A DNA stretch of 64,000 nucleotides from Arenimonas terrae (GCF_006265115.1 NZ_SMDR01000002.1:495743-559742), one strand, 5' to 3'. Shown: positions 16,379-29,181, counted from the first letter of the stretch. The notes: generated by a model from the letters alone, not told the origin. Numbers and translations are program-made.

Positions 16379-17673
16379 CAGCGTTTCTCCGGAGTGAAGT
16401 GGCGGGCCAGTCCCTGCCAGCACTGCTGATAGTCGGCCTGCCGGTGCGCGGCGTCCAGCGCCTGCGCGCTCGGACGCAGCACGTGCCGGGTTTCGAACAT
16501 GAAGGCCATGGTGTCCCTGATCACGTCCGGCTTGGTCAGATCGGCCTTCGAGGCTTTTTCGAACGTCGCCGCGTCCGGGCCGTGGCCGCTCATCGAGTTG
16601 TGCAGCGAGGCGCCGCCAGGCACGAAACCTTCGGCCTTGGCGTCGTAGGCGCCGTGCACCAGGCCCATGAACTCGCTGGCGATGTTGCGGTGGAACCACG
16701 GCGGCCGGAACGTGTCCTGGGCCACCAGCCAGCGCGGCGGGAAGATCACGAAGTCGAGGTTGCTCACGCCCTCGCTGTCGCTGGGCGAATGCAGCACCAG
16801 GAAGATCGACGGGTCGGGATGGTCGTAGCTGATCGAACCGATGGTGTTGAAGCGGCGCAGGTCGTATTTGCAGGGCGTGTAGTTGCCGTGCCAGGCCACC
16901 ACGTCCAGCGGCGAATGGCCGAGGTCAGCGCGCCACAGGTGGCCCTGGAACTTGGCGACCAGCTCGAACTGGCCGGTGCGGTCTTCGTAGGCCGCCACCG
17001 GCGCCAGGAAATCGCGCGGATTGGCCAGGCCGTTGCTGCCGATCGGGCCCAGGTCGGGCAACTTCAGCATCGCGCCGAAGTTCTCGCAGACGTAGCCGCG
17101 CGCGGCACCGTCGGGCAGCGACACGCTGAAGCGGATTCCGCGCGGGATCAGCGCGATCTCTTGCGGCTCGACCTCCAGCACGCCCATCTCGGTGGCGATG
17201 CGCAGGCGGCCCTGCTGCGGCACGATCAGCAGCTCGCCGTCGGCGTCGTAGAAGAAGCGGCCGTCCATGTCCTTGTTCGCGGCATAGACGTGGATGCCCG
17301 CGCCCGTGCCCGCCTCGGCGCTCCCATTGCCGGCCATCGTGTACAGGCCGTCGAGCCAGTCGGTCGGCGCCGAGGGCATCGGCAGCGGGCTCCAGCGCAG
17401 CTGCTCCGGCGTTACCGGGCCGTCGCCGAAGGCGTTGTGGAAGCGCGGATGCAGCAGCGCGCTGAACTTGCCGTGCAGCGCCGCCGGGCGGATGCGGTAC
17501 AGCCAGCTGCGCCGGTTACTGTGCCGCGGCGCGGTGAATGCCGTGCCGCTGATCTGCTCCGCATACAGGCCGTACGGCGCCCGCTGCGGCGAGTTGCGGC
17601 CCACCGGCAGCGCGCCGGGCAGCGCCTCGGTCGCGAACTCGTTGCCGAAACCGCTCTGGTAGTTCAGCGCCAT
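16378..17673 (-). CDS. hmgA: Homogentisate 1,2-dioxygenase
   Basis: This non-heme iron enzyme opens the ring of homogentisate to maleylacetoacetate. At 431 residues it is the usual length. Visible family features are the Y-x-S-G-F-G-N-E-F start, [10 protein letters not shown], a late F-H-R-N-x-x-S-E-F-M-G-L segment carrying the His and Glu iron ligands, and [10 protein letters not shown] with the third histidine. The gene is 13 nt downstream of hppD, and its stop shares a base with the following lipoprotein gene. These make a tyrosine-to-fumarate operon with fahA and maiA further along. Confidence 0.95.
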   Translation of the reverse strand: MALNYQSGFGNEFATEALPGALPVGRNSPQRAPYGLYAEQISGTAFTAPRHSNRRSWLYRIRPAALHGKFSALLHPRFHNAFGDGPVTPEQLRWSPLPMPSAPTDWLDGLYTMAGNGSAEAGTGAGIHVYAANKDMDGRFFYDADGELLIVPQQGRLRIATEMGVLEVEPQEIALIPRGIRFSVSLPDGAARGYVCENFGAMLKLPDLGPIGSNGLANPRDFLAPVAAYEDRTGQFELVAKFQGHLWRADLGHSPLDVVAWHGNYTPCKYDLRRFNTIGSISYDHPDPSIFLVLHSPSDSEGVSNLDFVIFPPRWLVAQDTFRPPWFHRNIASEFMGLVHGAYDAKAEGFVPGGASLHNSMSGHGPDAATFEKASKADLTKPDVIRDTMAFMFETRHVLRPSAQALDAAHRQADYQQCWQGLARHFTPEKR

Positions 17674-17686
17674 GGCCGGGGTTTCC

Positions 17687-18787
17687 TCAGAGCACGCCGC
17701 GCTTCATCTGGTCGCGTTCGATGGATTCGAACAGGGCCTGGAAGTTGCCTTCGCCGAAGCCTTCGTTGCCCTTGCGCTGGATGATCTCGAAGAAGATCGG
17801 GCCGATCGCGTTCTGGGTGAAGATCTGCAGCAGCTTGCGCTGTTTGGTCTCGAGGTCGGCGTCGATCAGGATCTTGTTGGCGCGCAGGCGCGGCACGTCC
17901 TCGCCGTGGTTGGGCACGCGCTGGTCGATCACGTCGAAATAGGTGTCGGGCGTGTCGAGGAACTCGACACCCTGGGCGCGCATCGCCTCCACCGTGGCGT
18001 AGATGTCGTCGGTGAAGCAGGCGATGTGCTGGATGCCCTCGCCCTTGTAGGCGTCGAGGTATTCGTTGATCTGGCTCTTCGGGTCGCTCGACTCGTTCAG
18101 CGGGATGCGCACCACGCCGTCCGGCGCGGTCATGGCCTTGGACACCAGGCCGGTCTTGGCGCCCTTGATGTCGAAGTAGCGGATTTCGCGGAAGTTGAAC
18201 AGGCGCTCGTAGTAATCGCTCCACTTCTGCATGTTGCCGAAGAAGAGGTTGTGCGTGAGGTGGTCGATGAAGGTCAGGCCGAAGCCCACCGGGTTCGTGT
18301 CGGCGCCCGGGATCGGCGCGTAGTCGGCCGCATAGACGTCCTGGCCCGAGGGCACGAGATAGAGCATGCAGTCGCCGATGCCCTTCACCGCCGGCACGTC
18401 GATGACGCCGGACTGCGGCTTGTGGTCGATGGCTTCGCCGCCGTTGCCTTTCACGGTCTCGAACACCTTGGCCACCGGCTCGGTGAAGCGGATGGCGAAC
18501 CCGCAGGCGCAGGGGCCGTGCTGGGCCGCGAAGTCGGCGGCGAAGCTGTCCGGGTCCTCGTTGACCAGGAAGTTGACGCCGCCCTGGCGGTAGACCGTGA
18601 TGTTGCGCGTCTTGTGCTTGAGCACGGCCGAGAAGCCCATCTTCTTGAACAGGCCGTGCAACAGAGTGCCCTGCCCGGCCGGGGCCGCGAACTCGACGAA
18701 CTCGAAGCCGTCGATGCCCATCGGGTTGGCGAAGGTGGTCGGCTTCATGCCGAGGTTCGGGGCGTGGGTCTGGGGCTGGGCGCTCAT
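17687..18787 (-). CDS. hppD: 4-hydroxyphenylpyruvate dioxygenase
   Basis: The 366-residue enzyme turns 4-hydroxyphenylpyruvate into homogentisate. Both vicinal-oxygen-chelate halves are present, and the iron ligands are H176 in I-D-H-L-T-H-N, H254 in G-I-Q-H-I-A and E334 in F-F-E-I-I-Q. The C-terminal [11 protein letters not shown]-x-S-I-E-x-D-Q motif is intact. The ATG at 18787 is preceded by a strong GGAGGA site; a longer frame upstream reads through the promoter and the regulator and is rejected. It heads the tyrosine-degradation operon, divergent from the MarR regulator gene. Confidence 0.95.
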   Translation of the reverse strand: MSAQPQTHAPNLGMKPTTFANPMGIDGFEFVEFAAPAGQGTLLHGLFKKMGFSAVLKHKTRNITVYRQGGVNFLVNEDPDSFAADFAAQHGPCACGFAIRFTEPVAKVFETVKGNGGEAIDHKPQSGVIDVPAVKGIGDCMLYLVPSGQDVYAADYAPIPGADTNPVGFGLTFIDHLTHNLFFGNMQKWSDYYERLFNFREIRYFDIKGAKTGLVSKAMTAPDGVVRIPLNESSDPKSQINEYLDAYKGEGIQHIACFTDDIYATVEAMRAQGVEFLDTPDTYFDVIDQRVPNHGEDVPRLRANKILIDADLETKQRKLLQIFTQNAIGPIFFEIIQRKGNEGFGEGNFQALFESIERDQMKRGVL

Positions 18788-18830
18788 GGCGTCCTCCTGG
18801 TCTGGGGTGGCTTGCGCCGGGATTGCCGCC

Positions 18831-18859
18831 GTTATAGTTTCATCTGAAACCATTTGCAA
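18831..18859 (-). promoter_or_regulatory. hppD promoter with MarR-type palindromic operator in the spacer
   Basis: On the minus strand, TTGCAA (18859-18854) and TATAAC (18836-18831) are 17 nt apart, a good sigma-70 promoter for hppD. The spacer holds a perfect 14-bp inverted repeat, GTTTCATCTGAAAC (18837-18850), starting directly next to the -10 box. The adjacent divergent gene encodes a MarR regulator, so this is the natural operator. Binding would block RNA polymerase. Confidence 0.75.
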
Positions 18860-18872
18860 GGCGCGGCGCCAC

Positions 18873-19328
18873 ATGCCCGACCGGGACATCCTGGACCTGG
18901 AACATTTCCTCCCGTACCGCCTGTCGGTGCTGTCGAACCGCATCAGCCAGGACATCGCCCGCCTGTACGCCGACCGCTTCGGCCTGGGCATCACCGAGTG
19001 GCGGGTGCTGGCGGTGCTGGGCCGGCATTCCGAGGTCTCGGCCCGCGAGGTCGCCGAGCGCACGGCCATGGACAAGGTCGCCGTCAGCCGGGCAATCGCC
19101 TCGCTGCAGGCCGCGGGCCGGATCGAACGCGACACCCACGGCCACGACCGCCGCCGCTCCTGCCTGCGCCTGAGCCCGGCCGGCCGCGCGATCTACGACG
19201 AGGTCGCGCCGCTCGCCCTCGCCTACCAGCGCCGCCTGCTCGAGGGTCTGGCCGAGGACGAGCGCGCGGCGCTGGACCGGCTGCTGACGCGGATGATGGA
19301 GCTGGAGTTGGCGACGCGGCCGGCCTGA
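18873..19328 (+). CDS. MarR-family transcriptional regulator of tyrosine catabolism
   Basis: The 151-residue protein is a winged-helix MarR regulator: dimerisation helices at the N-terminus, a recognition helix region A-M-D-K-V-A-V-S-R-A-I-A-S-L (~67-80), and the wing with D-x-R-x-S-C-L-R-L-S-P-A-G-R-A (~90-104). It lies divergent from hppD with an 85-nt shared region containing the palindrome. By family knowledge it probably represses hppD until an aromatic ligand (e.g. homogentisate or 4-hydroxyphenylpyruvate) releases it, which is inference. Longer upstream frames are rejected because they would run through the promoter and hppD. Confidence 0.85.
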   Translation: MPDRDILDLEHFLPYRLSVLSNRISQDIARLYADRFGLGITEWRVLAVLGRHSEVSAREVAERTAMDKVAVSRAIASLQAAGRIERDTHGHDRRRSCLRLSPAGRAIYDEVAPLALAYQRRLLEGLAEDERAALDRLLTRMMELELATRPA

Positions 19329-19338
19329 GCCGCCGGCA

Positions 19339-20667
19339 TCAGGCGCTTCGCGTCCTGATCGACTCGAGCCCATGCGCCCCCGGCCCCGTCTCGGCGCGCC
19401 AGAGCTTCCAGGCGAAGAACAGGCCCAAGGACGACAGCGCGGTATAGACCCACATGCCCGGCGCATAACCCGCGGTGTTTTCCGGACCGGCGAGGTAACG
19501 GTCGTTGAGCCAGCCGATCACCAGCGGCACGATCAGCCAGCCGATCTGCTGGCAGAAGGTCATCAGCGCATAGGCCGACCCCAGGCGCCGCTCGTCGACG
19601 ATGTAGGCGACCGACGGCCACATCACGGCGGGGATCAGCGAGAACACGCCGCCCAGAAGCAGAACCGACAACAACAGGGTGAGAGGGATCTCGCCGCTGC
19701 CGACCCAGGGCACCACGAGATCCACGATGGGGCCCGGCGGCAGGTAGGTGACCGCCAAGAACAGCGGCAGGATCACCAGCGAGCCCGCCGCCATGAACAG
19801 CGAACGCCGGCCGACCCTATCCACCCACAATCCAAAGATCGGCGTCGCGACGATCGCCGCGAACGGCAGCAGGCTACTGAGGATGCCGGCGCCCTCGCGC
19901 GACAGCCCGTGTGCCTGCTGGAAATAGTCGATCGCAAAGTAACGGAACGGGAACACCGTCGAGTAGAACACCACGCACAGCGCGACGATGTACCAGTACG
20001 AGGCGCTGAAGCGGTAGAGATTCTTCAGCTCCAGCTTGTCGGTCTGCACGGCCTCGCCAAGGTCGAAGCGGCCTTCGGCGCGTTTTTCCATCAGGAAATA
20101 CAGCACCGCGGCGCCCAGGCCTGCGCTCATCACGCCGGTGGCCAGCCATAGCGGGTCGTGCCAGTTCGAATACAGCGGGCTGGCGAAGGACGTGGACCAG
20201 TCGGTGGACGCGGAGCCGAGCCGCGAGATCGACAGGTTCAGGCCGAAGGCGAAGCTGAGCTCCTTGCCCTTGAACCACTTCGCCAGCACGGCGGTGACCG
20301 CGACGATCAGCGGCTCGGCGCCCAGGCCCAACAGGAACCGTCCCGCCAGCAGTGAAGAGTAGTTCTGCGCCGCCGCCGTCACCACCGCCGCAATCACGCA
20401 CACCGCCGCGAACACGACGATCGCCCGGCGCGCACCGAAGCGGTCTATCACATAGCCGCCCGCCAGCAGCACCAGCAGGGCCGCGACGTTGTAGGCGCTC
20501 GACAGCTGGCCGATCTGGCCATAGTCCAGCCCCTGCTGCTCGCGCAGCAGGTCCACCACCGGGTTGAGCGCGTCGTAGGCGTAGTAATTGCCGAACATCG
20601 CCAGGCTGGCGAGAACCAGCGCGATCCAGCGCCAGGCAGCGGTCGGCGGCGGCAGCGTCGTGTTCAT
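19339..20667 (-). CDS. MFS transporter, MFSD1-like
   Basis: The 442 residues carry about twelve hydrophobic segments. The N-terminal half has a D-R-F-G-A-R-R motif after helix 2 (~79-85) and the C-terminal half D-R-V-G-R-R-S (~275-281), both the MFS motif-A type. The Y-Y-A-Y-D-A-L-N-P start and G-x-S-S-A-Y-N pattern resemble the MFSD1/YfkL group; human MFSD1 is a lysosomal dipeptide exporter. That, plus two POT transporters just upstream in the same direction (about 10 nt gap), suggests transport of peptides or amino acids. Substrate is not proven. It converges with the MarR gene, 10 nt apart. Confidence 0.7.
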   Translation of the reverse strand: MNTTLPPPTAAWRWIALVLASLAMFGNYYAYDALNPVVDLLREQQGLDYGQIGQLSSAYNVAALLVLLAGGYVIDRFGARRAIVVFAAVCVIAAVVTAAAQNYSSLLAGRFLLGLGAEPLIVAVTAVLAKWFKGKELSFAFGLNLSISRLGSASTDWSTSFASPLYSNWHDPLWLATGVMSAGLGAAVLYFLMEKRAEGRFDLGEAVQTDKLELKNLYRFSASYWYIVALCVVFYSTVFPFRYFAIDYFQQAHGLSREGAGILSSLLPFAAIVATPIFGLWVDRVGRRSLFMAAGSLVILPLFLAVTYLPPGPIVDLVVPWVGSGEIPLTLLLSVLLLGGVFSLIPAVMWPSVAYIVDERRLGSAYALMTFCQQIGWLIVPLVIGWLNDRYLAGPENTAGYAPGMWVYTALSSLGLFFAWKLWRAETGPGAHGLESIRTRSA

Positions 20668-20677
20668 GGGCAGGCCC

Positions 20678-22165
20678 TTATTTCACGCCGTGCATCAGCT
20701 TGTTGACCAGAGGGGCGAACAGCATGAAGGCCGCGCCGAACACGAAGCCCGCGATCGCGATCTGGGTGTAGATCGCCGCGTACTGCTCGATGCCCGCGGT
20801 TCCGCTGGCGCCGCCGCCGGACGCGACCGCCGCCACCGCGCCGGCGACGAAGTTGCCGATCGCCGTGCACAGGAACCAGGCGCCCATGGCCAGGCCGGTG
20901 TCGCGCATCGCCGCCAGCTTGCTCACCATCGACAGCCCGATCGGCGACAGGCAGAGCTCGCCCATGGTGTTGATCAGGTAGGCCAGCGCGAGGATCTCCC
21001 AGGCGATGCGGACCTCGGTGCCGGTCTGGCCGCCGATGCTGCCCACCAGCACGCTGAACCCGATCGCCACCAGGATCACCGCGATGCCGAACTTTCGCGG
21101 AATGGACGGGTTGATGCCGCGCGCCTCGAGCTTCGGCCACAGCCAGGCGAACACCGGGGCCATCAGGATGATGAAGGTCGGATTGGCGGACTGGAACAGC
21201 GTGAAGTCGAAGGGCGAATCGACGTGGTCCTTGGCGAAGAAGTTCAGCGACGAACCCGCCTGCTCGAACATGCCCCAGAACAGGATCTTGGCCAGGAACA
21301 GCAGCAGCATCGCGATGTAGCGGTGCAACTGCACCTTGTCGCCGCTGCGGATGCCCGAGGCGATGAAGTACACGGTCAGCACCAGAAACAAGCCGATCAG
21401 CAGATAGCCCACCAGGGTCTTCTGGTTGAGCAGCAGGTAGACGAGCGGCACCGCCACCAGCGCACCCAGCACCACCACCAGGACCCGCGCCGCGCCATTC
21501 CCGCCGTCTGGCGCCTTGCCGATGTCGCCCAGCCGCGCGATACGCCACTGGAACACCACCAGCCCCAACAGCATGCCCAGGCCGGCGGTGAAAAAGCCCC
21601 ATTGGTAGCCAAAGCGCGCGCCGACCAGCCAGCCGCAGATCGCCGGTGCGATCGCGCCACCGGCGTTGATGCCCATGTAGAACCAGGTGAAGCCCGAATC
21701 GCGGCGCACGTCATCCGGCGCGTACAGCCGACCGACCATGGTCGAGATGTTGGGCTTGAACAGCCCATTGCCCACCACGATCAGCGACAGGCCGAGCAGG
21801 AACCACTGCAGGTCCTTCACCAGAAGCAGGAACAGGCCGGCCGCCATCAGCAGTCCGCCGATCACGATCGCGCGCCGGTAGCCGATGTAACGGTCGGCGA
21901 TGAAGCCGCCGAAGATGCCGGTCGCGTAGATCAGCGCGGTATAGGCGCCGTAGGTCAATGCCGCCTGCGCCTTGGCCTCGTTGTCGGGCAGAAGCGAGAA
22001 GAACGCGTCGGCAACGTAGATCGCCAACAACGCACGCATGCCGTAGTACGCGAACCGCTCCCAGAACTCGGAATGCACCAGTTGCCAGAGTGCGGCAGGC
22101 TGCCCGAACTTGTCGCCCGGCGGCGGTGGCGTGAACGAGGTGTGGGACGAAGCGGAGACGGCCAT
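20678..22165 (-). CDS. POT-family proton-coupled peptide transporter
   Basis: The 495-residue inner-membrane protein has the POT (PTR2) signature: the E-x-x-E-R-like E-F-W-E-R-F-A-Y-Y-G motif in helix 1 (~34-42), which couples protons, the G-G-F-I-A-D-R motif after helix 2, and the F-x-x-F-Y-M-G-I-N-A-G motif of helix 5. It should import di- and tripeptides with protons. A second, similar POT gene lies about 75 nt upstream. The C-terminal K-L-M-H-G-V-K ending is shared with that neighbour, pointing to duplication and divergence. Confidence 0.9.
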   Translation of the reverse strand: MAVSASSHTSFTPPPPGDKFGQPAALWQLVHSEFWERFAYYGMRALLAIYVADAFFSLLPDNEAKAQAALTYGAYTALIYATGIFGGFIADRYIGYRRAIVIGGLLMAAGLFLLLVKDLQWFLLGLSLIVVGNGLFKPNISTMVGRLYAPDDVRRDSGFTWFYMGINAGGAIAPAICGWLVGARFGYQWGFFTAGLGMLLGLVVFQWRIARLGDIGKAPDGGNGAARVLVVVLGALVAVPLVYLLLNQKTLVGYLLIGLFLVLTVYFIASGIRSGDKVQLHRYIAMLLLFLAKILFWGMFEQAGSSLNFFAKDHVDSPFDFTLFQSANPTFIILMAPVFAWLWPKLEARGINPSIPRKFGIAVILVAIGFSVLVGSIGGQTGTEVRIAWEILALAYLINTMGELCLSPIGLSMVSKLAAMRDTGLAMGAWFLCTAIGNFVAGAVAAVASGGGASGTAGIEQYAAIYTQIAIAGFVFGAAFMLFAPLVNKLMHGVK

Positions 22166-22240
22166 GCGGTTTTTCCTTTTGCCTGAAACGACGCGGCCCG
22201 GAGATCCCGGGCCGCGTGGCGGTACGTTGAACGCCGGTGC

Positions 22241-23740
22241 TTACTTCACGCCGTGCATCAGCTTCTGGATCAGGGGCGCAATCAGGAACAGCAGCACGCC
22301 CGGGATCACCAGCGCCCAGAAACCGAATTCGTAGCCGGAGGCTGCGGAGGCGACCGTCATGCCCTCGGCACCGCTGACGTGGCTGGCGAAGATGCCCGAC
22401 AGGTTGTTGCCGATGCCGGTCGACAGGAACCAGCCGCCCATGCCGAAACCGACCAGGCGCACCGGCGCCAGCTTGGTGACCATGGACAGACCGATCGGCG
22501 ACAGGCACAGCTCGCCCACCGACTGGATCACGTAGACCATGAACAGGGTCCAGAACGGGATCTTGCCGAAATTGTCGACGAGCGCCGACAGCGCGAACCA
22601 CAGCAGCGCGAAGGCGACGCCGTTGAACAGCAGGCCCAGGCCGAACTTGCGCGGAATCGAGGGGTTGGCGCGGCCCATTGCGACCCACAACCAGGCCATC
22701 AGCGGCGCCAGCGTGATGATCGCCAGCGAGTTCACCGACTGGAACCAGGCCACCGGCCAGGTCCATCCGAACATCTCGCGGTCGACGATCTCGTTGGCGA
22801 GGAAGGTGAACGAACTGCCTGCCTGCTCGAAGAAGCACCAGAACAGCACATTGAAGGCGAAGATGATCAGCATCGCGATCACCATGTCGCGCTGCTTGCT
22901 GCCCTCGCGGATGCCTTCGACCAGCAGCATCACGCCCAGGCCGATGAACATCGCCGTCAGGATCCACTGAAGGGTGCTCGCGCCGAGCGAAAGCAGGAAG
23001 TAGATCACCGGGATGGCGACCAGGGCGCCGATCGCCGTGTAGAGCACGCGGGCCTTGTTCTCTCCGCCTTCGTTGGGCCGGCCCACGCCCTGAAGCTGGC
23101 GGCGCCCGAACCAGAACCAGACCAGGCTGATCAGCATGCCAACGCCGGATGCGATGAACACGACCTTGTACGACGGGAACTGCGTCGTTCCGAACACCTG
23201 CTCGGCAAGCCAGCCCGTCAGCAGCGGGGCAACCATCGCGCCGAGGTTGATGCCCATGTAGAACAACGTAAAGCCGGAGTCGCGGCGCTCGTCGGTAACC
23301 GAGTACAGCTTGCCGACCATCGTCGAGATGTTCGGCTTGAACAGACCGTTGCCGGCGATGATCGTCGCCAGGCCGAGGTTGAAGACCTGTTCGCTGGGAA
23401 CCGCGATCATGAACAGGCCGGCCGCCATGATCACCGCACCCAGCAGGATCGAACGCTGGTAGCCGATGATGCGGTCCGCTACGTAGCCGCCGAAGATCGC
23501 CGCCGCATAGACCAGGGCCAGGTAGGCGCCATAGGTCTGGTTGGCCGGCGCCTGGCCGCTGCCGTCACCTCCGTGGAACTGCGCGACGATATAGAGGACG
23601 AGCGCCCAGCGGATGCCGTAGAACGCGAAGCGCTCCCAGAACTCCGTCATGAAAAGCATCCACAGCGGCTTGGGATGACCCAACAGCTGCGGGTACTGCG
23701 GAATGGGCGCCTCGTTGGGCGTGGTGGCGGCACCGCTCAT
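22241..23740 (-). CDS. POT-family proton-coupled peptide transporter (second copy)
   Basis: The 499 residues again show the POT fold: E-F-W-E-R-F-A-F-Y-G (~32-40), G-G-Y-V-A-D-R and F-Y-M-G-I-N-L-G. Compared with its downstream neighbour, the general layout and the final K-L-M-H-G-V-K are the same, but the sequences differ, so this is an older tandem duplication. Likely role is uptake of di- and tripeptides, perhaps with a different preference. Gene order with kynA, the MFSD1-like carrier and the tyrosine operon suggests a peptide-based, amino-acid-burning lifestyle. Confidence 0.9.
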   Translation of the reverse strand: MSGAATTPNEAPIPQYPQLLGHPKPLWMLFMTEFWERFAFYGIRWALVLYIVAQFHGGDGSGQAPANQTYGAYLALVYAAAIFGGYVADRIIGYQRSILLGAVIMAAGLFMIAVPSEQVFNLGLATIIAGNGLFKPNISTMVGKLYSVTDERRDSGFTLFYMGINLGAMVAPLLTGWLAEQVFGTTQFPSYKVVFIASGVGMLISLVWFWFGRRQLQGVGRPNEGGENKARVLYTAIGALVAIPVIYFLLSLGASTLQWILTAMFIGLGVMLLVEGIREGSKQRDMVIAMLIIFAFNVLFWCFFEQAGSSFTFLANEIVDREMFGWTWPVAWFQSVNSLAIITLAPLMAWLWVAMGRANPSIPRKFGLGLLFNGVAFALLWFALSALVDNFGKIPFWTLFMVYVIQSVGELCLSPIGLSMVTKLAPVRLVGFGMGGWFLSTGIGNNLSGIFASHVSGAEGMTVASAASGYEFGFWALVIPGVLLFLIAPLIQKLMHGVK

Positions 23741-23860
23741 GCGGTCTCTCCCCTGGTTTCTAGTGATTGGAATGGTGCTTGCTGCGCCCCGGGCCGGCAG
23801 AAGCGGCGTCGCGGGGCCCGGAAGGTGTAACCGCTGCGGCCGCGCCCGTCAAACCTGAAT

Positions 23861-23877
23861 GGCCCGGCGGCCGGGCC
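23861..23877 (-). terminator. Hairpin directly after kynA
   Basis: Arms GGCCCGG (23861-23867) and CCGGGCC (23871-23877) form a short, very GC-rich hairpin immediately after the kynA stop. The following minus-strand bases (ATTCAGGTTTGA) are only mildly T-rich, so termination is plausible but not certain. Confidence 0.45.
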
Positions 23878-24738
23878 TCAGCCCGGCTGCCCCAGCACGG
23901 TCCGCACCTCGAACAGCTCCGGGAAGAAGGTCAGGTCCAGGGCCTGCTTGAGGAAACCCACGCCCGAGCTGCCGCCCGTCCCGCGCCGGTAGCCGATGAT
24001 GCGTTCCACCGTCTTCATGTGCCTGAACCGCCAGAGCTGGAAGCTGACCTCCACGTCCACCAGCTGCTCGCAGGTGGCGTAGGCCTCCCAGTGCCGGTCG
24101 GTGTCCTCGTAGATGGCCTTGAACACCGGGATCAGGCCGGGCTCGCGCTGGTGCGGCAGCGACCAGTCGCGTTCGACGCAGGCCGCCGGGATGGCATAGC
24201 CGCGGCGGTGCAGATGGCGCAGGAATTCGTCGTACAGGCTGGGCGCGTCCAGCGCGGCCTGCAGCTCGGCGGTGGCGGCCGTGTCGTGGCCGAACACGCG
24301 CACCATGTCGGCGTTCTTGTTGCCCAGCAGGAATTCGACCAGGCGGTACTGCAGCGACTGGAAGCCCGAGGCCGGGCCCAGCACGTCGCGGAAGGCCAGG
24401 TAGTCGGCCGGGGTCAGGGTCTCGAGCACCGACCACTGTTCGTAGAGCTGGCGCTGCACCAGCTTCACCCGGGCCAGGGTCTTCTGCATCGGGCCCAGCT
24501 CGTCGTTCTTCAGGCAGTCGATCGCCGCCCGCAGCTCGTGGATCACCAGCTTCAGCCACAGCTCGGCCACGTGGTGCTGGACGATGAACAGCATCTCGTC
24601 GTGGTGAGCGGGATTGGACAGCGGCTTCTGCGCTGACAGCAGGGTGTCGAGCTGGAGGTAGCCGCCATAGCTGAGCCGGTCCCGCAGGTCGGTGGTGATG
24701 CCCTGCTCGAGGGCGCGCTGGTTGGGGGGCTGGGTCAT
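23878..24738 (-). CDS. kynA: Tryptophan 2,3-dioxygenase
   Basis: The heme enzyme opens the indole ring of tryptophan to N-formylkynurenine, the first step of the kynurenine pathway. The 286-residue length matches. Family features: Y-G-G-Y-L-x-L-D-x-L-L, [10 protein letters not shown]-x-x-E-L-W (~50-64) with the distal-side His, R-x-x-R-x-L-E-L-type helices, the proximal heme histidine in [10 protein letters not shown] and the [11 protein letters not shown] loop. The ATG at 24738 is chosen; in-frame Mets further up lie in the intergenic region. The rest of the kynurenine pathway is not in this window. It is divergent from the nuclease gene, and the 150-nt gap holds an AT-rich core around 24791-24803 suited to promoters. 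Confidence 0.93.
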   Translation of the reverse strand: MTQPPNQRALEQGITTDLRDRLSYGGYLQLDTLLSAQKPLSNPAHHDEMLFIVQHHVAELWLKLVIHELRAAIDCLKNDELGPMQKTLARVKLVQRQLYEQWSVLETLTPADYLAFRDVLGPASGFQSLQYRLVEFLLGNKNADMVRVFGHDTAATAELQAALDAPSLYDEFLRHLHRRGYAIPAACVERDWSLPHQREPGLIPVFKAIYEDTDRHWEAYATCEQLVDVEVSFQLWRFRHMKTVERIIGYRRGTGGSSGVGFLKQALDLTFFPELFEVRTVLGQPG

Positions 24739-24891
24739 GGTCGGCGGGTCGGTCCGTGAAGGGCGCAAGTCTGTCATGCGGGCGACGCATTTTCCGATAT
24801 AAACTGCGGACTCTGTCACGGTCTGGACAGGGGCCCTTCACGGGGTTCCGGACGCGCTGGCAGCCCCTGGACTCCCCAAAGGTACCTATCC

Positions 24892-28002
<3,111 letters not shown>

Positions 28003-28024
28003 GCCCACGCACCATTCGCCAGCG

Positions 28025-28048
28025 AACGGGCGCCTTCGGGCGCCCGTT
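28025..28048 (+). terminator. Terminator hairpin after the nuclease gene
   Basis: AACGGGCGCC, loop TTCG, GGCGCCCGTT forms a 10-bp stem with a stable tetraloop, followed by TCGTTTCGG. It lies about 22 nt beyond the nuclease stop. The T-run is short, but the stem is strong. Confidence 0.7.
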
Positions 28049-28071
28049 TCGTTTCGGCCGGCGCGCTCGGC

Positions 28072-28099
28072 TATGATCGGGGCCTCGTTTCCCCGGGAG
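28072..28099 (+). promoter_or_regulatory. Candidate -10 and ribosome binding site for the 2-oxoacid dehydrogenase operon
   Basis: TATGAT at 28072-28077 matches a -10 element about 30 nt before the E1 alpha ATG at 28107; no convincing -35 is visible upstream. GGGAGG (28095-28100) is a good ribosome binding site at the proper distance. The upstream hairpin terminator supports a new transcription start here. Confidence 0.45.
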
Positions 28100-28106
28100 G
28101 GACTCG

Positions 28107-29180
28107 ATGTCCCTGGTAGCCAGTTTCGAAATCGAATACCTGCAGTACCTCGGGCCGGACGGCCGCCTCGTCCGTGAGGATCTTCCCGAGTTCGCGCGCG
28201 ACCGCCGCAACCTGGTCGAGCTGTTCAAGCAGATGCTGTACGTGCGCACCTTCGACACCAAGTCGGTGGCCCTGCAGCGCACCGGCAAGCTCGGCACCTA
28301 TGCCAGCTGCCTGGGCCACGAGGCCGCGCACATCGGCATCGGCAGCGCGATGCAGTACGACGACGTGTTCGCACCCTCCTACCGCGAGTACGGCGCCCAG
28401 ATCGTGCGCGGCGTGAAGCCACGCGACATCCTGATGTACTGGGGCGGCGACGAACGCGGCAACGACTTCTCCGGCCCGCCGCACGACTACCCCTGGTGCG
28501 TGCCGATCGCCACCCAGTGCCTGCACGCGGCCGGTGCCGCGCTGGCCTTCAAGCTGCGCGGCGAACCGCGCGTGGCCGTGACCTGCGTCGGCGACGGCGG
28601 CAGCTCCAAGACCGACACCTACGCCGCGATCAACTCCGCCGGCGCCTACGCCCTGCCCTTCGTGCTGTGCATCGTCAACAACCAGTGGGCGATCTCGGTG
28701 CCGCGCAAGTCGCAGACCGGCGCCAAGACCCTGGCGCAGAAGGGCCTGGCCGGCGGCCTGGACTGCGTGCAGGTGGACGGCAACGACATCATCGCCGTGC
28801 GCGCCGCCATGGACCACGCGCTCAAGCGCGCCCGCAACGGCCACGGCGGCAGCGTGCTGGAGCTGGTCACCTACCGCCTCAGCGACCACACCACCGCCGA
28901 CGACGCCCGCCGCTACCGCGAGGATGCCGAAGTGAAGGCGGCCTGGGAGCGCGAGCCGATGTCGCGCCTGCGCACCTTCCTGATCAGCGAGGGCGTGTGG
29001 AGCGAGACCGAAGAGGCCGCCTGGAAAGAGGAGTGCGGCAGGAAGGTGGACGAGGAAGTGAACGCCTACCTGGAAACCAAGGTGCAGCCGGTCGAGGCCA
29101 TGTTCGATTACCTTTACGCGGAGCTGCCGGCCGACCTCCAGGCCCAGCGCGAAGACGCGATCAAGTGGGAGGGCCGCTGA
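28107..29180 (+). CDS. pdhA: 2-oxoacid dehydrogenase E1 component, alpha subunit
   Basis: The alpha half of a heterotetrameric E1, which decarboxylates a 2-oxo acid (pyruvate or branched-chain) with thiamine diphosphate and passes the acyl group to the lipoyl E2. The 357 residues show the TPP motif G-D-G-G-S-S-K-T-D beginning near 159, with N-N-Q-W-A-I-S about 30 residues later as in this family, and the phosphorylation-loop-like segment Y-R-L-S-D-H-T-T-A-D-D. The sequence matches both PdhA of Gram-positive type and BkdA1-like proteins. The gene starts at the ATG at 28107. The following genes (beta subunit, SH3-like, E2, VOC) are spaced by 1, 3, 4 and 1 nt, so this is a tight operon. Substrate is open. 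Confidence 0.9.
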   Translation: MSLVASFEIEYLQYLGPDGRLVREDLPEFARDRRNLVELFKQMLYVRTFDTKSVALQRTGKLGTYASCLGHEAAHIGIGSAMQYDDVFAPSYREYGAQIVRGVKPRDILMYWGGDERGNDFSGPPHDYPWCVPIATQCLHAAGAALAFKLRGEPRVAVTCVGDGGSSKTDTYAAINSAGAYALPFVLCIVNNQWAISVPRKSQTGAKTLAQKGLAGGLDCVQVDGNDIIAVRAAMDHALKRARNGHGGSVLELVTYRLSDHTTADDARRYREDAEVKAAWEREPMSRLRTFLISEGVWSETEEAAWKEECGRKVDEEVNAYLETKVQPVEAMFDYLYAELPADLQAQREDAIKWEGR

Positions 29181-29181
29181 G

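Noticed and set aside
24798-24803. TATAAA as a promoter between kynA and the nuclease
   Set aside because: Good -10 shape, but no -35 at 16-18 nt on either strand.
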